Shown in pieces: positions 1-3,877 of a stretch of 6,193 nt of DNA. The stretch's first letter is position 1. Every line of letters starts with the position of its first letter. The stretch is from an uncultured Sphingobium sp. (lineage in GTDB: Bacteria > Pseudomonadota > Alphaproteobacteria > Sphingomonadales > Sphingomonadaceae). The position numbers and the translations under genes were made by a program. The notes below the pieces were generated by a model. That model saw only the letters and a program-made list of their open reading frames with translations. It was not told the origin of the DNA and did no database searches. Location of the stretch: the NCBI GenBank assembly GCA_913773715.1, contig CAJYHD010000002.1, positions 1 to 6,193 on the forward strand, in the 5' to 3' direction.

Positions 1-650
1 ACACCGTGGTAACATATGCCGTGAATGGCATATACGGAAACCAAGGGGAGGTCTGTAACGCCGGCTCGCGCATCCTTGTGGACAAAAGCATCCACGATGA
101 CTTCGTGGAGCGGTTCACCGCACGCACGCGCGAGACTTTCGTCCTCGGCGATCCGCTGGACCCGTCGACGACGATCGGCCCGCTGGTCACGGCGTCCCAC
201 CAGAAGCGCGTGCTCGACTACATCGACGTTGGGCGCGCCGAGGGTGCCTCGCTTCGCTTTGGTGGTGGGCGGTTCGACGCTCTTCCCGATGGTGCCTTCG
301 TTGAGCCGACCCTCTTCACCGGTGTCAATAACTCCATGCGGATTGCCAAGGAGGAAATTTTCGGACCGGTTGCGGCGATCATGCCGATCTCAGGCCTCGA
401 GGAGGCCGTGGAGATTGCCAACGATTCCATCTACGGGCTCGCTGCCTCAATCTGGACGCGCGACGTGGGCAAGGCCCATCGCTTCGCACGTGACGTTGAG
501 GCGGGTGTCGTCTGGGTGAACTGCTTCGATCATGGCGACATGACGTCGATCTGGGGGGGCTTCAAGCAGACCGGCAACGGGCGCGACAAGTGCCTTGAAG
601 CCCTCAGCCAGTACACTCAGACGAAGTCAGTCTGGGTCAATCTCGACTGA
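1..650 (+). CDS. puuC: PuuC-like aldehyde dehydrogenase, C-terminal part (5' end outside window)
   Basis: NAD(P)-dependent aldehyde dehydrogenase; the closest match I recognise is PuuC, the cytoplasmic enzyme that oxidises gamma-glutamyl-gamma-aminobutyraldehyde to gamma-glutamyl-GABA in putrescine breakdown. The reading frame is open from base 3 to the TGA at 648-650, giving 215 residues. PuuC is about 495 residues, so roughly 280 N-terminal residues, with the Rossmann nucleotide-binding part and the general-base Glu, lie off the left edge. Visible landmarks are the catalytic cysteine in NQGEVCNAGSR (Cys codon 54-56), EEIFGPV (351-371), and a C-terminus with GDMTSIWGGFKQTGNGRDK starting near 534. 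The GDMT...GGxKQ(S/T)GNGRDK block is the PuuC-like signature. Two departures from the usual pattern are Glu in place of Gln before the Cys segment (NQGE) and IW where most relatives have PF. The PuuR-like regulator next door supports the assignment. Exact substrate is inferred; a betaine-aldehyde or other omega-aminoaldehyde substrate is possible. Confidence 0.75.
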   Translation, partial: TVVTYAVNGIYGNQGEVCNAGSRILVDKSIHDDFVERFTARTRETFVLGDPLDPSTTIGPLVTASHQKRVLDYIDVGRAEGASLRFGGGRFDALPDGAFVEPTLFTGVNNSMRIAKEEIFGPVAAIMPISGLEEAVEIANDSIYGLAASIWTRDVGKAHRFARDVEAGVVWVNCFDHGDMTSIWGGFKQTGNGRDKCLEALSQYTQTKSVWVNLD

Positions 651-663
651 CACTTGCAAGGGC

Positions 664-691
664 GGCGGCTTTCGAAAAAAGGGGAGCCGCC
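664..691 (+). terminator. Hairpin after the puuC-like gene, possible terminator
   Basis: GGCGGCT (664-670) pairs perfectly with AGCCGCC (685-691) around a 14-nt loop that carries an A6 run. It begins 14 bp after the stop codon. No T-tract follows, so it is not a classical intrinsic terminator. It may slow or stabilise the 3' end of the transcript. Seen directly as a dyad; the function is inferred. Confidence 0.35.
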
Positions 692-731
692 TCCACGATT
701 GCGAGAGCTTTGTGCGATACCCTGCTCTTTA

Positions 732-744
732 CCGATGCTATCGG
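732..744. promoter_or_regulatory. Inverted repeat CCGAT-GCT-ATCGG upstream of the regulator
   Basis: Perfect 5-bp arms around a 3-bp centre. Its centre (738) is 25 bp from the centre (763) of the longer dyad at 751-775, and both have a 3-bp spacer. It could be a minor operator half of the same control region, but arms this short also arise by chance. Confidence 0.25.
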
Positions 745-750
745 AATGCG

Positions 751-775
751 ATGTGACTGCTCATAGCAGTCTCAT
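751..775. promoter_or_regulatory. Near-perfect 25-bp dyad, candidate operator of the puuR-like gene
   Basis: The core is GACTGCT-CAT-AGCAGTC (755-771), a perfect 7-bp inverted repeat around 3 bp. One mismatched pair (754/772) is followed by three more matching pairs, ATG (751-753) with CAT (773-775), so 10 of 11 positions per arm are symmetric. It ends 29 bp upstream of the regulator's ATG and just before an AT-rich stretch that could be a -10 region. Position and symmetry suggest a binding site for a dimeric regulator, either the adjacent XRE protein (autoregulation) or another factor. The protein that binds is inferred. Confidence 0.5.
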
Positions 776-782
776 ATGCATG

Positions 783-794
783 ATATATTGAGCG
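783..794 (+). promoter_or_regulatory. ATATNTNGAGCG motif, copy 1 (possible PuuR-type box / -10 region)
   Basis: The motif reads ATATATTGAGCG and lies 10 bp before the regulator's ATG. A second copy (ATATTTAGAGCG) is at 2511-2522 upstream of the aminotransferase; the two agree at 10 of 12 positions. It partly matches the E. coli PuuR box as I remember it (AAAATATAATGAACA). TATATT (784-789) could also act as a -10 element, but I see no convincing -35 at the proper distance. Confidence 0.3.
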
Positions 795-804
795 CAGGGT
801 ATAT

Positions 805-1377
805 ATGGCGGATAAAGAGTTCGATGTGGGCGGTCGGCTTCGAACGCTTCGGGCGCAGGCAGGTCTGTCTCAGCGCGGCCTTGCGGAACGTGCCGGTGTG
901 CCTCATGCGCAGATTTCGGTGGTCGAGCAAAATAAGTCGAGCCCTTCGGTATCCACTCTGCGCAAAATCCTTGGCGGGCTCGGCGTCAGCATGTCTGACT
1001 TTTTCAACGACAGCCGCTCTGCAGAGCAGGCTGGTCCCTTCTTCGCTGCGAACGGTCTGATCGATCTAACGTCGCGAATTCGCAGTCCCGGCTACCTCTC
1101 CCTTCGTCAGGTGGGCGACGCGAAGGAGCACAATCTGCAGATTTTACATGAGGTTTATGGGCCGGGAGCCGATACGGGTGAAATCCTCCTGCAGCACGCC
1201 TCGAGCGAGGGCGGCATCGTTGTTGAAGGAGAGATTGAGGTAACGGTTGGCACTCTAGTGCGCATTCTGCGCGTCGGGGAGTCCTATCTGTTCGACAGCC
1301 GCATTCCGCATCGCTTCCGCAACGTTTCATCGACGACTGCCGTGGTGATCTCGGCCTGCTCGCCGCCGTATCTTTGA
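805..1377 (+). CDS. puuR: PuuR-like transcriptional regulator (XRE HTH + cupin)
   Basis: A 190-residue DNA-binding protein with the two-domain plan of PuuR, the repressor of putrescine utilisation (185 residues in E. coli). Residues about 10-66 form an XRE-type helix-turn-helix (GRLRTLRAQAGLSQRGLAER, then the recognition part SVVEQNKSSPSVSTL). Residues about 112-186 form a single cupin barrel with GADTGE (121-126), His131, VVEGEIEV (139-146) and IPHRF (167-171). In this family the cupin binds a small effector; in PuuR the inducer is putrescine or an early intermediate. The ATG at 805 has a weak AGGG (796-799) 5 nt upstream, and no in-frame start lies closer to a better ribosome site. It follows the puuC-like gene with its own control region. 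An insertion sequence starts 4 bp after the stop, so the gene is intact but its former 3' context is displaced. The family is clear. The ligand is inferred from the neighbours; other XRE-cupin regulators control related amine or sulfonate genes. Confidence 0.85.
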   Translation: MADKEFDVGGRLRTLRAQAGLSQRGLAERAGVPHAQISVVEQNKSSPSVSTLRKILGGLGVSMSDFFNDSRSAEQAGPFFAANGLIDLTSRIRSPGYLSLRQVGDAKEHNLQILHEVYGPGADTGEILLQHASSEGGIVVEGEIEVTVGTLVRILRVGESYLFDSRIPHRFRNVSSTTAVVISACSPPYL

Positions 1378-1379
1378 TC

Positions 1380-1381
1380 TA
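1380..1381. repeat. TA target-site duplication, left
   Basis: TA directly precedes the left inverted repeat; its partner is at 2403-2404. Removing the element with one TA restores an uninterrupted GATCTAGGTCC with a CTAG target, as expected for IS630-family insertion. Confidence 0.8.
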
Positions 1382-1393
1382 GAGCGTTTTCCG
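1382..1393 (+). repeat. Left terminal inverted repeat of the IS630 element
   Basis: GAGCGTTTTCCG. It matches the reverse complement of the right end (GAGCATTTTCCG) at all positions except the fifth. Similarity stops after base 12. Confidence 0.85.
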
Positions 1394-1440
1394 GCCGGGT
1401 AGAGTCTTTGCGTCATTCGCGATTCCCTCTGTCGATTGGA

Positions 1441-1447
1441 AGGGAGG
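1441..1447 (+). promoter_or_regulatory. Ribosome binding site of the transposase
   Basis: AGGGAGG lies 5 nt before the ATG at 1453. It decides the start: the frame is open back to a TTG at 1408, but that has no such signal, and family proteins begin at MARALSIDLR. Confidence 0.7.
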
Positions 1448-1452
1448 CGTGT

Positions 1453-1839
1453 ATGGCGCGAGCGTTATCGATTGATCTTCGACATCGGGTTTTGCGGGCG
1501 ATGCGTGATGGCGCCTCGACGCATGCGGCGGCCGAGCGGTTCGGGATCGCAATTGCCACGGCTGTGCGCTGGCGGTCGCAGGATCGTGCAGGCCGCAGTG
1601 ATCCCCTGCCGATGGGCGGGGACAGGTGCTCGGGTCGCATCGAGGCGCAAGCCGAGTTCCTGCAAAGCCTGATCGACGGCAAGGACGACATCACGCTGCA
1701 CGAGATGCAACGGCGTCTGGCCGAGGAGCGGGGGCTCAAGGTCGGGATCGGCACGCTCTGGCGCTTCTTTGACAGGCATGGACTGACGTGGAAAAAAAGA
1801 CCGTGCACGCGAGCGAGCAAGAGCGCCCGGATCTCCTGA
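1453..1839 (+). CDS. IS630 transposase, first frame (OrfA, DNA-binding part)
   Basis: 128 residues if translated without frameshifting. It begins MARALSIDLRHRVLRAMRDG and holds the N-terminal helix-turn-helix region (residues about 1-50) and a second winged-helix-like segment (about 68-110, with LHEMQRRLAEERGLKVG...TLWRFFDRHGL) that bind the inverted repeats in IS630/Tc1-like transposases. After TWKK the zero frame runs on for 13 non-family residues to a stop at 1837-1839. The family sequence instead continues in the -1 frame from the A7 run at 1792-1798, giving HGLTWKKKTVHA. OrfA alone would lack all catalytic residues and could act as an inhibitor, as is known for other insertion sequences; that role is inferred. 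Confidence 0.8.
   Translation: MARALSIDLRHRVLRAMRDGASTHAAAERFGIAIATAVRWRSQDRAGRSDPLPMGGDRCSGRIEAQAEFLQSLIDGKDDITLHEMQRRLAEERGLKVGIGTLWRFFDRHGLTWKKRPCTRASKSARIS
1792..1798 (+). other. A7 slippery site for programmed -1 frameshift in the transposase
   Basis: The zero frame reads TGG AAA AAA AGA. Slipping back one base after the second AAA gives AAG ACC, so the protein continues WKKKT-VHASEQ, exactly the family-like path. A GTG at 1788-1790 in the -1 frame could start a separate OrfB but has no clear ribosome site. Homopolymer A runs at this place are a known control of transposase production in IS families, including IS630. Confidence 0.65.
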
Positions 1840-2390
1840 AGCGGCGCCAGGCCTGGTTCGACGATCAATTCGATCTTGATTCCGCCAAGCTTGTCTTCAT
1901 CGACGAGACCAGCCTGTCGACGAAGACGGCACGGCGCTTCGGCCGCGCGCCGCGAGGTGAACGCTGCCGGTCCGGCGTTCCGCACGGCCATTGGAAGACG
2001 CCAACGTTCACCGGCGCTCTGCGCCTGACGGGCATGACCGCCCCTATGGTGCTCGATGGTCCGATGAACGGCGTGGCGTTCCGGGCTTATGTCGAGCAGG
2101 TCCTGGTGCCGACACTCTTGCCCGGCGACATTGTCGTGATGGACAGCCTTCCGGCCCACAAAGCCGAGGGCTTGCGATTGGCCATCAAAGACGTAGGCGC
2201 TTCCTGCTGCCCTACAGCCCCGACTTCAACCCGATCGAGACGGCCTTCTCAAAGCTCAAGGCGCCCATGCGGGCCAAGGCCGAGCGAACGGTCGAGGCGC
2301 TCTGGAAAGCCGTCGGCACCCTCATTCCGCTCTTCCAGCCTGCCGAATGCGCCAACTACTTCAAAGCCGCAGGCTACGATCCAGACTGAT

Positions 2391-2402
2391 CGGAAAATGC
2401 TC
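2391..2402 (-). repeat. Right terminal inverted repeat of the IS630 element
   Basis: CGGAAAATGCTC on the plus strand; its reverse complement GAGCATTTTCCG matches the left end with one difference. The third-frame transposase stop (2387-2389) lies just inside it. Confidence 0.85.
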
Positions 2403-2404
2403 TA
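2403..2404. repeat. TA target-site duplication, right
   Basis: Partner of the TA at 1380-1381. Together with the base at 2405 it forms the TAG that ends the shifted transposase frame. Confidence 0.8.
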
Positions 2405-2427
2405 GGTCCACATGCGCCAACTGAGTT

Positions 2428-2448
2428 CGCTCACTGGCCCAGCGAGCG
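2428..2448. repeat. Strong dyad CGCTCACTGG-C-CCAGCGAGCG
   Basis: Ten-base arms share nine complementary pairs around one central base. CGCCAA (2415-2420) and TTGGCG (2451-2456) add a further, slightly off-centre pair of arms. Before the insertion this dyad lay about 28 bp after the regulator's stop codon, so it could be the regulator's former 3' hairpin (no T-tract is present) or an operator for the aminotransferase gene. The dyad is seen directly; its role is inferred. Confidence 0.4.
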
Positions 2449-2497
2449 CATTGGCGTGATCCGCCTTGGCTCCGCAAATAATGCGCTCCAAATTATT

Positions 2498-2507
2498 GCA
2501 ACGTTGC
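2498..2507. promoter_or_regulatory. Palindrome GCAACGTTGC upstream of the aminotransferase
   Basis: A perfect 10-bp palindrome with a central CG, overlapped by TTGCGCAA (2504-2511) and by the wider dyad ATTGC-N8-GCAAT (2495-2512). Central-CG palindromes of this kind are typical of LacI/GalR-family operators. It lies 52 bp before the chosen start codon, within an AT-rich stretch that probably holds the promoter. No regulator of that family is in the window. Confidence 0.4.
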
Positions 2508-2510
2508 GCA

Positions 2511-2522
2511 ATATTTAGAGCG
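2511..2522 (+). promoter_or_regulatory. ATATNTNGAGCG motif, copy 2
   Basis: Reads ATATTTAGAGCG and matches the copy at 783-794 in 10 of 12 positions, same strand, 37 bp before the aminotransferase start. If it is a PuuR-type box, the regulator would control this pair of genes as well as itself. Confidence 0.3.
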
Positions 2523-2547
2523 GTGCTACCTCTACCCCATTCAATCC

Positions 2548-2553
2548 AGGAGG
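2548..2553 (+). promoter_or_regulatory. Consensus ribosome binding site AGGAGG
   Basis: It lies only 3 nt before the ATG at 2557 but 6 nt before the in-frame ATG at 2560. The second spacing is normal, so 2560 is taken as the start of the aminotransferase. Confidence 0.8.
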
Positions 2554-2559
2554 ACGATG

Positions 2560-3873
2560 ATGGGACAGGCACAGGCACTGCGTGCACGGCAACAGAATGC
2601 AGTTGCGGCAGGCGTGGCGACTAAGGCCATATTTGTCGAGAAGGCTGCAAACGCCGAATTGTGGGATGTCGAGGGTCGGCGCTTCATCGACTTCGCAGCG
2701 GGCATCGCCGTCAATAACACAGGTCATCGTCATCCCCATGTAATGCAGGCTGTGGCGCGGCAGGCCGAGCAGTTCACGCATACCTGTTTCCACGTGGCGC
2801 CCTACGAGAGCTACATCCAATTGGCCGAACGGCTCAATACGATCGTAGACACAGGCGAGGTCAACCGGACCATGCTCGTCACCACTGGCGCCGAAGCCGT
2901 GGAAAACGCGATCAAGATCGCCCGTGCCCACACAAAGCGGTCGGCCGTCATCGCTTTCACCGGCGCCTTCCACGGCCGGACGATGATGGGCATGGCGTTG
3001 ACTGGTAAGGTGGCTCCCTACAAGAAGGGCTTCGGGCCGTTTCCGGCGGAAGTCTTCCATGTACCATTCCCTGCGGCCTTCTCGGGCGTGGACGTTGAGG
3101 CGTCCCTGCGGGCGCTGGATCATCTTCTGGCGTCCGATGTGGATCCCGAACGCGTTGCGGCCTTCATCATCGAGCCCGTACAGGGGGAGGGGGGCTTCAA
3201 TGCCGCTCCCGCGTCCCTGTTGCAGGGGCTGCGCGACCGGGCCGACCGTTATGGGATCGTCCTCATCGCCGACGAGATTCAGGCAGGCATGGCTCGCACC
3301 GGCACGATTTTGGCCATCGAGCATTCCGGCGTGAAGCCCGATCTAGTCACGCTGGCCAAAGGTCTGGCGGGTGGCTTCCCGCTCTCTGCTCTGGTTGGTA
3401 AGGCGACAATCATGAACGCCGCGCATCCAGGCGGACTTGGCGGAACTTATGCAGGCAATCCGATTTCCGTCGCGGCTGCGAACGCTGTGCTTGACGTGAT
3501 TTTGGACGAGGGGCTCTGCGCGCGGGCAACTTGGATCGGGGAACGCGTAGGCTCGTTCCTGATCGACCTCGCCGCTCGCCAAGGGATGGAGCGCCTGGGA
3601 GACGTCCGTGTCAATGGCGCGATGATCGCGTTCGAACTGGTCGAAGATGCCGATGGGTACCAAGCCGCGCCGCAGCTGACGTCGCAGATCGTGGCGGAAG
3701 CTGAGGAGCGTGGTCTCATCATTCTCTCTTGCGGGGTCCGCTACAACGTCATCCGCCTGCTTCCCCCTCTGACAATCGAGGAATCGGTTTTGGAGGAGGC
3801 CCTACGCATTTTGGAAGTCTCGATCGAGGCAGCTTTCGCCAAGGTGCCTGCGGCACCGCCTGCCACGGCCTGA
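2560..3873 (+). CDS. gabT: 4-aminobutyrate (GABA) aminotransferase, class III, PLP-dependent
   Basis: A cytoplasmic 437-residue enzyme predicted to transfer the amino group of GABA to 2-oxoglutarate, giving succinate semialdehyde and glutamate. E. coli GabT and PuuE are about 420-426 residues. Class III landmarks occur in order: TTGAEAVENAIKIAR (from residue 108) for the PLP phosphate; FHGRT around residue 139; IIEPVQGEGG with Glu205 and Glu210; IADEIQAGMARTG with the PLP-ring Asp238 and Gln241; and TLAKGLAGGFP with the Schiff-base Lys267. These positions are offset by one from E. coli GabT, in which Glu211, as I recall, helps select GABA. A consensus ribosome site favours the ATG at 2560 over that at 2557. 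The dehydrogenase gene follows 4 bp after the stop, so the two form an operon. The AT-rich leader and its dyads suggest a promoter of its own, now cut off from the regulator gene by the insertion sequence. The fold and chemistry are sure. PuuE, 5-aminovalerate or another omega-amino acid transaminase is possible. Confidence 0.85.
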   Translation: MGQAQALRARQQNAVAAGVATKAIFVEKAANAELWDVEGRRFIDFAAGIAVNNTGHRHPHVMQAVARQAEQFTHTCFHVAPYESYIQLAERLNTIVDTGEVNRTMLVTTGAEAVENAIKIARAHTKRSAVIAFTGAFHGRTMMGMALTGKVAPYKKGFGPFPAEVFHVPFPAAFSGVDVEASLRALDHLLASDVDPERVAAFIIEPVQGEGGFNAAPASLLQGLRDRADRYGIVLIADEIQAGMARTGTILAIEHSGVKPDLVTLAKGLAGGFPLSALVGKATIMNAAHPGGLGGTYAGNPISVAAANAVLDVILDEGLCARATWIGERVGSFLIDLAARQGMERLGDVRVNGAMIAFELVEDADGYQAAPQLTSQIVAEAEERGLIILSCGVRYNVIRLLPPLTIEESVLEEALRILEVSIEAAFAKVPAAPPATA

Positions 3874-3877
3874 AATC

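Larger units (their letters stand above)
1453..2389 (+). pseudogene. IS630 transposase OrfAB, inactivated by a second frameshift
   Basis: The full DDE transposase must be pieced together from three frames. Frame one runs from 1453 to the A7 run. A -1 shift enters the second frame, which carries the first two catalytic aspartates: FIDETSLS (Asp codon 1902-1904) and VVMDSLPAHK (Asp codon 2142-2144). The third block, FLLPYSPDFNPIE (catalytic Glu codon 2237-2239), lies in a different frame that ends with GYDPD and TGA at 2387-2389. The switch falls between about 2196 and 2203, right after KDVGA. Comparison with family members, as I remember them, suggests loss of 1, 4 or 7 bases there. Without correction, the second frame reads a family-unlike tail to a TAG at 2403-2405 that lies partly in the target duplication. 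The enzyme therefore lacks its third acidic residue and is probably dead, unless the missing base is a sequencing error. Confidence 0.8.
1382..2402 (+). mobile_element. IS630-family insertion sequence, 1021 bp
   Basis: The element is bounded by 12-bp imperfect inverted repeats that match at 11 of 12 positions and by a TA duplication. It contains one transposase gene reading on the plus strand in the IS630 two-frame layout. Insertion at CTAG is familiar from this branch (as I recall, IS870 of Agrobacterium vitis behaves this way). It sits between the PuuR-like regulator, 4 bp after its stop, and the leader of the aminotransferase gene, so no coding sequence is broken. The transposase carries a disabling frameshift, so the copy is probably unable to move by itself but could be moved in trans, since both ends look intact. 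Confidence 0.9.

Noticed and set aside
776..1060. Plus-strand frame starting at ATG 776 upstream of the regulator
   Set aside because: Out of frame with the XRE-cupin protein, no homologous features, and it overlaps the region that encodes the helix-turn-helix.
1408..1452. Transposase start at TTG 1408
   Set aside because: The ATG at 1453 has a strong AGGGAGG 5 nt upstream and matches the family's N-terminus.
1413..2159. Minus-strand open frame of 248 codons across the transposase
   Set aside because: It mirrors the GC-rich transposase gene, shows no family motif, and crosses the real gene with clear DDE blocks.
1788..2405. Independent OrfB starting at GTG 1788
   Set aside because: No convincing ribosome site, and the A7 run just after it explains the frame change better as a fused OrfAB product. 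It also carries the second frameshift, so its tail is not family sequence.
2515..3324. Minus-strand open frame of 269 codons opposite the aminotransferase
   Set aside because: Antisense shadow of a gene with all PLP-binding motifs; its residue make-up is rich in Arg, Gly and His and shows no recognisable domain.
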